A stretch of 64,000 nucleotides of DNA from RYN-230 sp963704995 (lineage in GTDB: Bacteria > Actinomycetota > Actinomycetes > Streptosporangiales > Streptosporangiaceae), in NCBI GenBank assembly GCA_963704995.1, contig CAVPIM010000010.1, positions 372,001 to 436,000 of the forward strand, read 5' to 3'. This document shows positions 25,290 through 37,283 of this stretch, one piece after another (within the stretch, counting starts at the first letter, position 1; each line of letters opens with the position of its first letter). The notes under the pieces are model-generated. The model was not told the DNA's origin. It worked only from the letters and a program-made list of their open reading frames with translations, and ran no database searches. The position numbers and the translations under genes were made by a program.

Positions 25290-25493
25290 GGTGCTGGACG
25301 GCCAGATCGAGCTCGCGCAGGCCGGCTGGTGATCGCGGACGCCGACACCGCCGCGCTCAACTCACGCCTGGTCGCCCACGGGGTGCGGGTCACCGAGATC
25401 GCCGCCGAACGGCGGTCGCTGGAGGACGTGGTGCTCTCGGTGACTGGCTCAGGCTCGGACCGCGTCGACGTCCAGGATGGTGACCGGCCATGA
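25259..25493 (+). pseudogene. C-terminal domain of the ABC ATPase, out of frame
   Basis: From 25261 frame 1 reads RTPDTDRAREVLDGQIELAQ, then from ~25325 frame 0 reads LVIADADTAALNSRLVAHG, followed by TEIAAERRSLEDVVLSVTG. This is the regulatory C-terminal segment common to this ATPase family. Its end (TGATC) overlaps the permease start ATG at 25490, as expected for a contiguous operon. Confidence 0.6.
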
Positions 25494-26335
25494 TCCGCGT
25501 GGAGCTGGTGAAGCTGGCCCGCCGCCCGCGCACCTGGGTGAGCCTCCTGCTGCTGTGCGGCCTGCCCGTGCTCGTGGCGGTGTTCGTGGCGGTCACCCAC
25601 ATCGCGCCGCCCCCCGGCCAGGGCCCGGCGCTGCTGTCCGCGGTACTGGCCAGCGGGTCGCTCTACCCGGCCGCGGCCCTGGCCATCGTGCTGCCTATCT
25701 TCCTGCCGGTGGCGGTCGCGGTGGTGGCCGGGGATTCCATCGCGGGCGAGGCGGGCTCGGGCACGCTGCGCTACCTGCTGGCCCGGCCGGTCGGCCGGAC
25801 CCGGCTACTGGGCGCCAAGCTCATCGCGCTGATCGTGTTTACGCTGGCCGCGGTGATCCTCGTCGCGGTAACGGCGTACTTCACCGGCATCGCCCTGTTC
25901 GGCGCGAAACCGGTGGCTGCGACACCCGGCGGCCTGACCACCTCCAACATCGCGGCGACCTCGCTGTCCGGCAGCGGGCTGAGCCCGGCGGACATCGCGC
26001 TGCGGACGGTCGGGGCGGTCGCCTTCATCGCGGTGTCCATGCTGGGCGTGGGCGCGATCGCGCTGTTCCTGTCCACCATCACCGACTCATCCCTCGGTGC
26101 CGCCCTGGGCGCGCTGGCCGCGCTGATCACCAGCGAGGTGCTGGTCACCCTCAACTCCGCGTCGGCGGTCAACCCGTACCTGCCCACCCGGTACTGGCTG
26201 GCCTGGATCGACTTCTTCCGCGACCCGATCGTCTGGCGGAACATCGAGCGCGGCTTCGCCGTGCAGGGCGTCTACGTGCTGGTGTTCCTGGCCGCGTCCT
26301 GGGCGCACTTCGCCACCAAGGACATCACCAGCTGA
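25490..26335 (+). CDS. ABC-2 type transporter permease
   Basis: A 281-residue membrane protein with about six helices (VSLLLLCGLPVLVAVFVAV, AAALAIVLPIFLPVAVAVVAG, LIALIVFTLAAVILVAV, AFIAVSMLGVGAIALFL, and others). GDSIAGEAGSGTLRYLLARPVGRTRLLGAKL after helix 2 is the classic ABC-2 permease signature. It pairs with the ATPase upstream and the LolA/RseB-like protein. The substrate is unknown. Its ATG overlaps the end of the restored ATPase frame, which supports the view that the ATPase is really longer than its current stop. Confidence 0.9.
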   Translation: MIRVELVKLARRPRTWVSLLLLCGLPVLVAVFVAVTHIAPPPGQGPALLSAVLASGSLYPAAALAIVLPIFLPVAVAVVAGDSIAGEAGSGTLRYLLARPVGRTRLLGAKLIALIVFTLAAVILVAVTAYFTGIALFGAKPVAATPGGLTTSNIAATSLSGSGLSPADIALRTVGAVAFIAVSMLGVGAIALFLSTITDSSLGAALGALAALITSEVLVTLNSASAVNPYLPTRYWLAWIDFFRDPIVWRNIERGFAVQGVYVLVFLAASWAHFATKDITS

Positions 26336-26354
26336 CCGCCGCGGCTCCCCGGGG

Positions 26355-27623
26355 CTATCCCTGGCTGGCGGCCAGCAGGCACACCCGGTTCCGCCCGCTC
26401 TCCTTGGCCTGGTAGAGGGCATGGTCGGCGGCGGCCAGCAGCTCGTCGAGGTCCCGGCGGGAGGACCCCAGGGCAGCCACGCCGATCGAGATGGTGACCC
26501 GCAGCGGGGCGTCGCCGCCCACCGCGGTGGCGATCCGGGAGATCCGGTCGCGCAGCCGCTCGGTGATCTGGGCGGCCTCCGCGGCGTCGGTGGCGGGCAG
26601 CAGGATGCAGAACTCCTCACCGCCGAACCGGCCGGTCAGATCACCGTCGCGCAGCAGCGCGCTCAGCGCGCTGGCCACGGCGGCCAGCACGGCGTCCCCG
26701 GCCAGGTGCCCGAAGCTGTCGTTGACGTTCTTGAAGTGATCGATGTCGGCGATCGCCACGGCCAGCGGGGTCCGCGTCCGGGCCGCCCGCGCGGTCTCCA
26801 GCCGGGCTTCGCGCAGCCACGTGCCCACGTTGAGCAGCCCCGTCTTGGCGTCGATGCGGGACGCGTCGACCAGCTGGGCGTGCCGGAACGAACGGTGCAG
26901 CAGCGCGACTAACGGCAGCGCGCCCAGCGCCATGAACGGGCTGGCGGTGACCGCGTGGGCGACCAGCACGCCGACCGACAGCTCGGCCGCGTCGTGGAAC
27001 AGGGGCTCGCGGCTGAAGAGGTTCTCGCGCACGCTGGCGGCCGGGTCGGCCCCCTTGACGGCGGTCATGACCAGGACCTTGTTGACCGCGGATTTGAGCA
27101 CGCCGCACCCGGCCGCGGCCACGGTCCAGGCCAGCACCCGCGCCTGGGCGCCGGGCGCCACCCCGGTGACCACCGGCGCGGCCGCGTGGAACACCGCTGA
27201 GGCTGCGCCGTAGGACAGGCCGACCGCCGCGGCGGTGAAGGCGCGCCGGTGCACCAGGGTGGCCCGGACACGCCACTGCACCAGGGCCATCCGGGGGATC
27301 GGCACCAGCAGCGCGTACAGCGGCGGCAGCAGCAGGGCGAGCGGCAGCTCCCAGATCGCGTGCACGTCCTTGACCAGGCCCGCGGGCTCGCCGGCCCGGT
27401 GGGTCAGCTCTACCGTCAGCAGGTTGCAGGCCAGTAGGACCGCGGCCAGCTCCAGGTCGGCGCCGCGGAACCGGGTGGTGGCCGCGCACGCGCCGATCAC
27501 GGCCAGGTCCGCGGCGATCACGGCCGCGATGAAAGCGAGTAACCAGCCGGGGAGTTCCCAGGCCCGCCACCGGGCACTGTAAGCAAGCGCCCGATTTCTC
27601 ATCGTAATGGCATTAGTGCTCAT
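26355..27623 (-). CDS. Membrane-anchored GGDEF diguanylate cyclase
   Basis: Makes cyclic di-GMP from two GTP. The N-terminal ~245 residues contain several hydrophobic helices (LLAFIAAVIAADLAVIGAC, LALLLPPLYALLVPI, and others) and no recognised sensor domain. The C-terminal GGDEF domain has DIDHFKNVNDSFGH, an intact active-site motif RFGGEEF, and an RDGD five residues before it that fits the inhibitory I-site (RxxD). It is therefore probably active and product-inhibited. ATG 27623 is used; ATG 27602 is an alternative and neither has a clear SD. It is convergent with the ABC operon. Confidence 0.9.
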   Translation of the reverse strand: MSTNAITMRNRALAYSARWRAWELPGWLLAFIAAVIAADLAVIGACAATTRFRGADLELAAVLLACNLLTVELTHRAGEPAGLVKDVHAIWELPLALLLPPLYALLVPIPRMALVQWRVRATLVHRRAFTAAAVGLSYGAASAVFHAAAPVVTGVAPGAQARVLAWTVAAAGCGVLKSAVNKVLVMTAVKGADPAASVRENLFSREPLFHDAAELSVGVLVAHAVTASPFMALGALPLVALLHRSFRHAQLVDASRIDAKTGLLNVGTWLREARLETARAARTRTPLAVAIADIDHFKNVNDSFGHLAGDAVLAAVASALSALLRDGDLTGRFGGEEFCILLPATDAAEAAQITERLRDRISRIATAVGGDAPLRVTISIGVAALGSSRRDLDELLAAADHALYQAKESGRNRVCLLAASQG

Positions 27624-27955
27624 TTGTTACGCTCTAGGCATATGTATCCGAGCTCCGGGCCGGGTAACTTCCGTGAGGAAGGAGGTGCTGGCCATGCGCG
27701 GCGAAGGCTGGACCTGAACGCGGTCGTGCGGCGGCGGGCGCGCCACGCAAGTCCCGCCACGCGCGTGTCCCGCCGTATCGCACACCGCAATCCCCCTGGG
27801 GTGTATCCCCATAAGGTAGTGAACGGTGGCGAATATGTCACCAGCCCGTGCCATTCCTGCGAGCCCATTTGCCGTGACTCGTCCTGATATTACTTTGATG
27901 TACGTATGCGCATCTGGGGCCTGAATGACCGGCCTCGGGGGCCCGCGCTGGCGGG
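27624..27955. other. Intergenic region with a possible 7-codon ORF
   Basis: No clear gene is seen in ~330 bases. 27694-27717 is ATG...TGA encoding MRGEGWT, preceded at 7 nt by the very strong SD GGAAGGAGGT. No plus-strand gene follows for ~770 bp, so a leader-peptide role is unsupported. From ~27880 the sequence is AT-richer (GATATTACTTTGATG). Confidence 0.3.
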
Positions 27956-28300
27956 CTACGGGCCGTCGGGGCCGGCCCGGCCCGGGGCGTTCGCCGTGTA
28001 CCAGGCGTCCAGGGAGTCCAGTTCCGCGACGAGGCGGCGGGCGAACTCGGTGGCCCCGTAGTGCGTCTCACGCGGGAACCGCCGCACCTCCCGGCGGCTG
28101 ACGTAGCCCGCGTCCTCCAGGTGACGCAGCCGGTCGCGCATGACCTTCCAGGTCAGCTGGTGCCCATCGCAGGCCTGCTCGTTGATCGCGTCCAGCAGCT
28201 CGGTGGGGCGGGCGCCCCCCTCGGTCAGGTTGGCCAGGATGGCCAGGTCCCACCGGCCGCGGATGCTGCCCAGGAACCGCATGAAGTGCTGCCAGTTCAC
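27956..28300 (-). CDS. HxlR/MarR-like winged-helix regulator
   Basis: A 114-residue winged-helix protein. RWDLAILANLTEGGARPTEL, then WKVMRDRLRHLEDAGYVSRREV, then a wing and a short C-terminal helix (EFARRLVAELDSLDAWY). This layout is that of HxlR-type regulators, although the usual N-terminal Cys is absent. It is divergent from the XRE/MmyB gene across 188 bp and may regulate that interval. ATG 28300 is the only good start. Confidence 0.75.
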   Translation of the reverse strand: MNWQHFMRFLGSIRGRWDLAILANLTEGGARPTELLDAINEQACDGHQLTWKVMRDRLRHLEDAGYVSRREVRRFPRETHYGATEFARRLVAELDSLDAWYTANAPGRAGPDGP

Positions 28301-28488
28301 CGCCGGCCACCCCCCGGTCCCGGCGGCCCGGCGCCGGGCCTGTCTTCCGCGTCACGCCGGCGGCCGGTAACGTGACCAGGGGTCCTATCCAGCAGTCTCG
28401 GTAGCCAGGTGGTAAATGGATCATCGCGTGGCTGGGAGCGGCTCATAGTGATCCAGGGAAGCACAGCCGCCGGGCGCGGACGGGAACT

Positions 28489-29316
28489 GTGAGTTCCGGT
28501 CCCGATGCTCCCGATGCCGCGTGGCGACGGCGCAGTGAGCTCAGCGATCTCCTGCTGACCTGCCGCTCCCGGCTGGCCCGCCAGGACCCGGAGGGCCACG
28601 AGCGCGGCCTGCGCCAGCAGGACGTCGCGGACCTGATCGGTATCAGCGCCCGCTACTACGCCTCGTTCGAGCGCGGCGAGATCGATAAGCCCGGTGTCCA
28701 CCTCGTCGAGTCCGTCGCCGCCGCGCTGCAGATGAACGAGGCCCAGCGCTCCGCCCTGCACGTGCTGGCTTTAAGCCAGGACCCGCCCATGCCGGGCCGG
28801 CAGGCCGGCCCGCCGGGGAGCCCGCCGGTGATTCCGCCCGCGCTGCGGGAACTGGTGCGGCGGCTGGACCCCACGCCGGCCGCGATCACCGACGAGATGT
28901 GGACCATCCTGGCCCGGAACGCGGCCATGACCCACTGGGTCGGGGAGTACTTCGACCGGGTGCCTCCCGATCAGCAGAACCTGATCCTGTACCTGTTCAG
29001 CTCCCAGGCCGCGCAGGTCCTGGCCGACGTGGACGGCGACCGGCGGGCGGCCGTGGCCGGGCTGCGGTACCAGTACGCCCGGAATGTCGCCAGCCCGCGG
29101 TTCGCCGCCCTGGTCGACCGGCTGCTGGCCACCGGCCAGCAGGCCCGCGATCTCTGGAAACGTCATGACGTGGAAATCCCGCGGAAGCTCTACGACCTCC
29201 GGATTCGGACCGGCGACGCGCCGCCCGCGGATGTGAGCGTCGTATTCACGGCCCTGTCGGCGCGCCTGTCGCTGCTGGTCGCCATGCTCCCGGAAGGCCA
29301 GCCAGATCCCGTTTAA
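28489..29316 (+). CDS. XRE-family regulator with MmyB-like ligand domain
   Basis: A 275-residue transcription factor. Residues ~38-90 form the helix-turn-helix (LRQQDVADLIGISARYYASFERG). Residues ~130-270 form the MmyB-like PAS-type domain (LDPTPAAITDEMWTILARNAAM; FSSQAAQVLADVDGDRRAAVAGLRYQYA; LWKRHDVEIPRK). In this family the C-terminal domain is thought to bind a small hydrophobic ligand and the regulator often controls an adjacent redox enzyme; no such target is obvious here. GTG start. It is divergent from the HxlR-like gene. Confidence 0.88.
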   Translation: MSSGPDAPDAAWRRRSELSDLLLTCRSRLARQDPEGHERGLRQQDVADLIGISARYYASFERGEIDKPGVHLVESVAAALQMNEAQRSALHVLALSQDPPMPGRQAGPPGSPPVIPPALRELVRRLDPTPAAITDEMWTILARNAAMTHWVGEYFDRVPPDQQNLILYLFSSQAAQVLADVDGDRRAAVAGLRYQYARNVASPRFAALVDRLLATGQQARDLWKRHDVEIPRKLYDLRIRTGDAPPADVSVVFTALSARLSLLVAMLPEGQPDPV

Positions 29317-29465
29317 CGCACCGGAAAGTCAGGGTAAGCGCACATGAAGGTACGCATGATGCGCCTGTTGAATAAAATCGCACGCCGGGTGTAGGAATCG
29401 GGATTATAAAGAAACACGGTAATGGTCATGAGCCACCGGGGCGCGAGGCGGGAGGTGCGATCGCG
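29317..29465. promoter_or_regulatory. AT-rich promoter-like interval
   Basis: Between 29325 and 29435 the sequence is markedly AT-rich (TTGAATAAAATC, GATTATAAAGAAACAC) compared with its surroundings, and ends in GCGGGAGGTG, a strong SD for ATG 29466. I cannot place -35/-10 boxes with certainty. Confidence 0.35.
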
Positions 29466-29708
29466 ATGATGGAGCGGCATATGCGCGATCGCGTCCGGGC
29501 CCGCGGCGGGGAGGGGGGAGCCGCGGAGCGGGGGCCCGTGCGTCCCCGCAGCGCCCCGGATCTGGCCGTCGTCCGCGCGCTGGCCGAGTGCGGCGGGCTG
29601 GCGGCGGCCTTCTGCGGGCTGGCCGGCCCGGACCGGGGACCGCGGCCGGCCAGCCCGGCGGGCCGCCTGGCCGGGGAGATAGCCCGGGCAGGCTTCCCGG
29701 CGGCCTAG
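29466..29708 (+). CDS. Small hypothetical protein
   Basis: An 80-codon ORF preceded by GGGAGGTG (8-9 nt before ATG) and an AT-rich upstream region, which is the main support. The product is Arg-rich at the N-terminus (MMERHMRDRVRARGG) and Ala/Gly/Pro-rich thereafter, with a short hydrophobic stretch LAECGGLAAAFCGLAG. No family is recognised. It ends 4 bp into the convergent lipase gene. Confidence 0.4.
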   Translation: MMERHMRDRVRARGGEGGAAERGPVRPRSAPDLAVVRALAECGGLAAAFCGLAGPDRGPRPASPAGRLAGEIARAGFPAA

Positions 29709-30515
29709 CCGCAGTCCGCCGCCGCCGGTACCCGGACCGGCCCGGACCCGAGCGCCTGCAGGACCATCGCGGTGACGGCCGGGTTGGTCGGCAGCTGGGA
29801 GTGGCTGACCTGCGCGGCCGGGCACACCGACTGGATGGGCACGTTGAGGGCACCGGCCAGCCGGGCGGAGTCGGGCGGGGTGACCGTCTGGTCGTCGGTG
29901 GTCCACAGCGACAGCCAGCGTGGCCGGGCGGGCACGGCGGTCGCGTCCAGCTGGGTGAGCAGGCTGCTGCCCGGCACCAGCTGCTGGCACGCGACCGGGC
30001 ACGCGCCGGGCACGAACGCCGTGGCCGCGGAGGCCAGCTGGGCGCCGTGGAACGGGGAACCCAGCGTGATGACCCGCCGGGCCTTGTGCGTGCCGCCGTC
30101 CTGCCGGGCCCACACCAGGGTGGCCACCCCGCCCGCCGAGTAGCCGATCACGTCCACCGACGGCGCGCCGCCGCTCAGCGCCCGGTTGACCGCGGCGTTC
30201 AGCACGCCGGCGTCGGCGATCAGGCTGCCCGTGCCCTGACCCGGCAGGTGCAGCACGGTCGCCACCCGCCCGGTGGCCCGGATCCGGCGCGCCAGCACGG
30301 ACAGCGACCCGGTGCTGCCGCCGTAGCCGGGGACCAGCAGCACCGGCCCGGGCCGGTCCTGGGCCGGGATGGCCTGCCGCCGGGGGAACCGGGCTCGTGC
30401 CGCCGGAGACCAGCACGCTGACCACCGTCACCACCACGATCACGGCGGCCAGCGCGGCCAGCCCGCCCACGAACAGGCGGCGCCGCGGGGAGAGCCGGCC
30501 GAGGAACGAGGTCAT
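29705..30515 (-). pseudogene. Membrane-anchored lipase/esterase, one-base frameshift
   Basis: The N-terminal signal-anchor (RRLFVGGLAALAAVIVVVTV) starts at ATG 30515. The hydrolase domain continues in the next frame from about 30380: VLLVPGYGGSTGSL with an oxyanion-type Gly-Gly, VDVIGYSAGGVATL with the nucleophile Ser, ITLGSPFHGAQLAS and a late SHSQLPTNPAV containing the probable catalytic His. This fits the class of secreted triacylglycerol lipases. Removing one G from the G5 run 30382-30386 restores 270 codons. The ATG overlaps the upstream hydrolase stop (ATGA), completing a GntR-hydrolase-lipase operon. Confidence 0.75.
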
Positions 30516-31395
30516 CCCGGGACCCCGGTCGTGGACGGGGACAGGCTCCGCGGATCGCGGGCCGGCCAGGCACCCCGCTCGGCGGCGCCGAGGAAACGGT
30601 CCACCGCCTCATTGAACAGGTGCGGCTCCTCCAGGTTCGCGGTGTGGCCGGTGCGCGGCAGCACCGCCAGGCCCGCGGTGGGAATGGTGCGCTTGAGCAT
30701 GAGCGCCACGTCCAGGCAGCTGTCGTCCTCGTCACCGGCCAGGACCAGCAGCGGGGTGGTGATCGCGGCCAGCTCGCCGCGCAGCGCGTACAGCGACGGG
30801 CGGCCCGCCTGCACGCCGCGCATGGTCAGCGCGGATCCCAGCGCCGAGTGCCCGGCCAGGGCCTGCGCGAACTCGGCCCAGCCGCGCGGGTTCTTGTTCT
30901 GGAACTGCACCCGGGCCGGGCCCAGCGCGTACCACCGCGCGACCTGCTCCGCCCCGTCGGCCTCGAACGCGGCCGCGATCGCCTCGCACTCGGCGCGGAA
31001 CGCGGCCTGGCGGTCCGGGGCGGCGCCGTAGCCGGCCCGGCCGCCACCGTGGACAGCACCCGGTCCGGGTGCCGGAGCGTCAGGTGCAGCGCGGCGAACC
31101 CGCCCATGGACAGGCCGACCACGTGCGCGGCCGGGAGGCCCAGGCCGTCCAGCACGGCGACCGCGTCGGCCACCGCGCGGTCCTGGGAGTAGGCGGCCGG
31201 ATCGGCGGGCACCCCGGACGGCGGGTAGCCCCGCGCCGCGTAGGTCACGCACCGGTAGCGCGCCGAGAAGAACCGGACCTGCGGCTCCCAGCTCCGGTGG
31301 TCACCCGCGAACTCGTGCAGGAACAGCAGCGGCGTGCCGCGGCCGGTGCTCTCGGCGTGCAGGCTCACCCCGTCTGTGGTCGTGATGTCGGTCAC
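30512..31395 (-). pseudogene. Alpha/beta-hydrolase, one-base frameshift
   Basis: The N-terminal half (GTG 31395) reads VTDITTTDGVSLHAESTG, LLFLHEFAGDHRSWEPQV and VVGLSMGGFAALHL with nucleophile Ser. The C-terminal half in another frame reads CEAIAAAFEADGAEQVAR, TTPLLVLAGDEDD with the acid, and LPRTGHTANLEEP with the His. Adding one base near 31031-31045 (CCC run at 31036-31038) gives 295 codons. Members of this fold include ring-fission and N-acyl hydrolases of heterocycle pathways. GTGA overlap with the GntR gene upstream places it in the regulator's operon and suggests a catabolic role in the same regulon. Confidence 0.75.
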
Positions 31396-31993
31396 GGGCT
31401 CCCCATGATGTGCTGGTACGTGCCCGCCGCCGCGGCGGCGGGATCGCCGGCCCGCAGCGCGGCCATGATCGCGTCGTGCTGGCGGGCCGATTCCGCGTGC
31501 GTGCGGGCCACCTTCGGGCCCGGTGCCGGGGACAGCCTGCAGCGACGCCCACAGCAGCCGCATCAGCGACAGCAGCAGCGGGCTCCGCGCGTACTCATAC
31601 ACGCTGAAATGGAACTCCCGGTTCAGGGCGGCATATCGCGGGTCGTCCTCTCCCATGGCCCGCATCTGGTCGTTCAGCTCCTCCAGCCGGGCCAGCGCCG
31701 GCCGCGTCGATCTTGCGGGCGGCCAGCGAGGCGCCCAGCGATTCCAGCGCCGCGCGGATCTGGAAGTTCTCCTCGACCGGGCCGTCGTCCGGCTCCACCA
31801 CGGTGAACCCGCGGTGCGTGTCGCCGATCACCAGGCCCTCGGACTCCAGCCGCCGCATCGCCTCGCGCACCGGCGTCTGGCTGACCTGGAACCGCTGGGC
31901 CAGGTCCCGCTGGCGCAGCTGCTCGCCCGCGGCCAGCTCGCCGGTGATGATCTGCTCCCGGATGAGCGCCGCCACCATGTCGGTCTTGCTCAC
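31392..31993 (-). pseudogene. GntR-family regulator with FCD domain, two one-base frameshifts
   Basis: The winged helix is intact (IREQIITGELAAGEQLRQRD, FQVSQTPVREAMRRLESEGL) and starts at GTG 31993. The FCD effector domain continues in a second frame (RAMGEDDPRYAALNREFHF, VYEYARSPLLLSLMRLLW) and its last helix in a third frame (ARTHAESARQHDAIMAAL, TYQHIMGSP) to TGA 31392-31394. Removing one base near 31695-31705 and one near 31512-31518 restores 200 codons, the usual FCD length. It is a good candidate to bind the shared TGGTATACCA palindromes at 38178 and 40688. It lies 88 bp downstream of the molybdenum hydroxylase operon. Confidence 0.78.
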
Positions 31994-32081
31994 GTAGCCG
32001 GGGCCGGGAGTGCCCCGGTCCGTCTCGCCGCCCGTGCCCTGCGCCGCCCGTCGCCCGGCATTCCTCCCGTGCTGGCCGTGG

Positions 32082-34380
32082 TCATCTGCCGCCTCCGTTA
32101 GTGGCGAGTTCCTGCACCCGGGCCGGGGTGAGCGGCAGCCGCCCGACGCTGCCCGCCAGGCCCAGCGCGTCCCGCACCGCGCTGGCCAGCACCGCGCCGG
32201 CCGCGGACACCCCGCCCTCGCCCGCGCCGCGCACGCCCAGCGGGTTGCCTGGCGCCGGTGAATCCTGGGTGATCAGCACGTCGATCGGCGGCACCTCGGC
32301 CGCCGTCGGCACGCGGTAGTCCATGAACGTGGCCGACTGCGGCTGGCCGTTCTCGTCGTAGCAGAACTCCTCCAGCAGCGCGCCGCCGATGCCCTGCGCG
32401 GCGCCGCCGCGCAGCTGGCCGGCCACCAGGGCCGGGTTGACCGCCCGGCCCACCTCGTACGCCACCAGGTAGCGCAGCACCTGGACGCCGCCGGTGCCGG
32501 GGTCGACGTTGACCACGGCGAGATGCACCCCGTACGGGTAGGTCATGTGGGCCACCTCGAAGCGGCGCCGCGCGGACAGCCCGGCCGGCTCCCCGGGCCG
32601 CAGCCAGGGGCTGGCCGGGTCGGTGGCCCGGGCCACCTCGGCCAGCGTGACGGCCGCGCCGGGATCCCCCCGGACGCTGATCCGGCCGTGGGTGATGACC
32701 AGGTCACCCGGGGCGGCCTCGAGCATCCGCGCGGCGACCTCGGCGGCCCGGTCGCGGACCGCGCCCGCCGCCACGTGCACCGCGCTGCCCGCCACCACCG
32801 TCGACCGGGACGCCCACGACCCGCCGCCGAACGGCTGCCGCTCGGTGTCCCCGTTGACCACGCTCACCTGGTCCGGGTGCACCCCGAGCGCGTCCGCGGC
32901 GATCTGGGCCAGCACCGTCTCGATGCCCTGGCCCAGCGACGTGCCGCCGGAGTACACGTGCACCGCCCCGGTCCGGCTGACCACCACGTCGGCGGTCTCC
33001 TGCGGGCCCAGCCCGCTCTTCTCCAGGAACGCGGCCACCCCCAGCCCGCGCAGCCGGCCGGCCCGGCGGCCCTCTTCGACCGCGGCACCGTAGCCGAGCC
33101 GGTCGGCTTCGGCCTGGGCCGCGGCCAGCAGCGCGGGGTAGTCGCCGGCGTCCAGCACCACATCGGTGCCCAGGGTGCTCATCGAGCGCTGGCACGGCAG
33201 TTCGCCGGGGTCGAAGGAGGTTGCGCGAGCGAATTTCGTTGCGGCTGATTTTGAGCTGGTGCGCGGCCACGTCGAGCAGCTGCTCGCGCGCGGTGCTGCC
33301 CTCGAACCGGCCGGGCGCCCGGTACGTACCACACGGGGTCTTGCTGGTCAGCACCACGCGGATCCGGCCCCGGTAGGCGGGGACCCGGTACGGGCCGGGC
33401 AGCATGGCCACGGTCAGCTCGGGCACGATGATCCCGTGGGTGCGGCAGTAGGCCCCGTTGTCGTGCAGCACGTCGTCGCGCAGCCCGAGGATCCGGCCGC
33501 CCGCGTCGAAGGCGGCCGCGATCCGGTGGGCCTGCTGCCGGGAATGGTTCACCGCGACCAGGTGCTCGCCGCGGTCCTCCACCCACATCACCGGCCGGCC
33601 CAGCGTCCGGGCCAGCCACGGGACCAGGAAGTCCTCCGGGTAGAACTCGCCGCGGGCGCCGAACCCGCCGCCCGCGTCCACCGCGTGCACATGGATCAGC
33701 GCCTCGTCCAGGCCGAGCATCGAGGCCAGCAGGTCCCGGTTGAACACCGGCACCTTGGTCATCCCGAAGATCGACAGCCGGCCGGTGGCCGGGTCGGGGT
33801 CGGCGAGCAGCGCGCGCGGCTCCAGCGGCACCGCGCCGTGCCGCCCGATCTCCACCTCGATCTCCACGACGCGGTCGGCCCGGGCGAACGCCCCGGCCAC
33901 ATCCCCGTAGCCCAGGCTGAAGTCGGCGGCCACGTTGCCGCCCGGGAACAGCGCCGGGGCGCCCGGGGCCGCGGCCGCCGCCGCGTCCAGCACCGCGGGC
34001 GCCTCCTCGATGTCGGTGTCCACCAGCTCGGCGGCGTCCTCGGCCGCGTACGGGTCCTGCGCGATCACCACGGCCACCGGCTCGCCCACGTACCGCACCG
34101 TCCCGGCGGCCAGGACCGGCTGCAGGTACGCGCGGAGGTCGGCGCCGGCGACCTGGAGCCGGACCGGGATGGCCAGCCCCGGCGGCAGGCTGGCCGCGGT
34201 GACCACCGTCACCACGCCGTCCGCCCGGGCGGCGCGGGTGGTATCGACCGAGCGCAGCCGCCCGTGCGCCACCGGGGAGCGGACCACCCGGGCCCACAGC
34301 TGGCCGGGCCGGGCGAAGTCGGCGCCGAACCGGCCCAGGCCGCGCAGCAGGCGCGGGTCTTCCTTGCGAGCTATGCTCAC
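32082..34380 (-). pseudogene. Molybdopterin-binding large subunit 2 of a xanthine-dehydrogenase-family enzyme, one-base frameshift
   Basis: A CoxL/XDH-type large subunit. The N-terminal 390 residues (EDPRLLRGLGRFGADF; DAGGGFGARGEFYPEDF; active-site loop CGTYRAPGRFEGS) are in one frame and the C-terminal 370 (GELPCQRSMSTLGTDV; GGTSLGQGIETVLAQI; GVRGAGEGGVSAAG with the catalytic Glu of GEGG) in another. Deleting one base at about 33216-33222 gives 766 codons, normal length. GTG 34380 was chosen; the frame reaches the upstream subunit's stop 36 nt earlier without another start. Such enzymes hydroxylate aromatic N-heterocycles or aldehydes. It is the fourth gene of the M-L-S-L operon. Confidence 0.82.
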
Positions 34381-34416
34381 CCCGATGCCGCCGCGGGGGA
34401 TGCCCGGTGCCGATGG

Positions 34417-34937
34417 TCACGGCCCCTCCCCGGCGTGCCGGCGGCGGGCGGTCTCCAGCACGGCCTCGACGATGCCCTGGTAACCGGTGCACCGGCACAG
34501 GTTAGCCGCGACCACCTCGCGGATCTGCTGCTCACTGGGCCCGCCGCGCTCCCCGCCGCCGTCAGCCCCGTTCCCGGACCGCAGCTCGGCCAGGTAGCCC
34601 TCGGCCAGCATGAGGAACCCCGGCGTGCAGAACCCGCACTGCAGGCCGTGCCGGTCGCTGAACGCCTGCTGCAGGTCGGACAGGTCCTCCCCGTCCGCCA
34701 GCCCCTCGACCGTGGCGATGTCCTGCCCGTCGGCCTGCACCCCGAACATCAGGCAGGCCCGGGCGGGCACCCCGTCCACCAGCACCGTGCACGCCCCGCA
34801 GATGCCGTGCTCACAGCCCAGGTGGGTGCCGGTGTAGCCGAGGTCGTGGCGGAGCATGTCGGCCAGGGTGCGCCGGGATTCCACGGCCAGCTCGTGCTCC
34901 CGGCCGTTCACCCGGACCCGGATCAGGTGCGTGTCCT

Positions 34938-34941
<4 letters not shown>
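34417..34941 (-). CDS. 2Fe-2S small subunit of molybdenum hydroxylase (CoxS-like)
   Basis: The iron-sulfur subunit passing electrons from the Mo centre to FAD. The plant-type 2Fe-2S cluster is bound by CEHGICGACTV and a fourth Cys in ACLMFGV. The second cluster is bound by CGFCTPG and CRCTGY. At 174 residues it is slightly longer than usual because of a Gly-rich insertion (NGADGGGERGGPSEQQ). Its ATG overlaps the stop of large subunit 1 (ATGA), so stoichiometric coupling is likely. A single small subunit serves two large-subunit genes. Confidence 0.95.
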
Positions 34942-37279
<2,338 letters not shown>

Positions 37280-37283
<4 letters not shown>

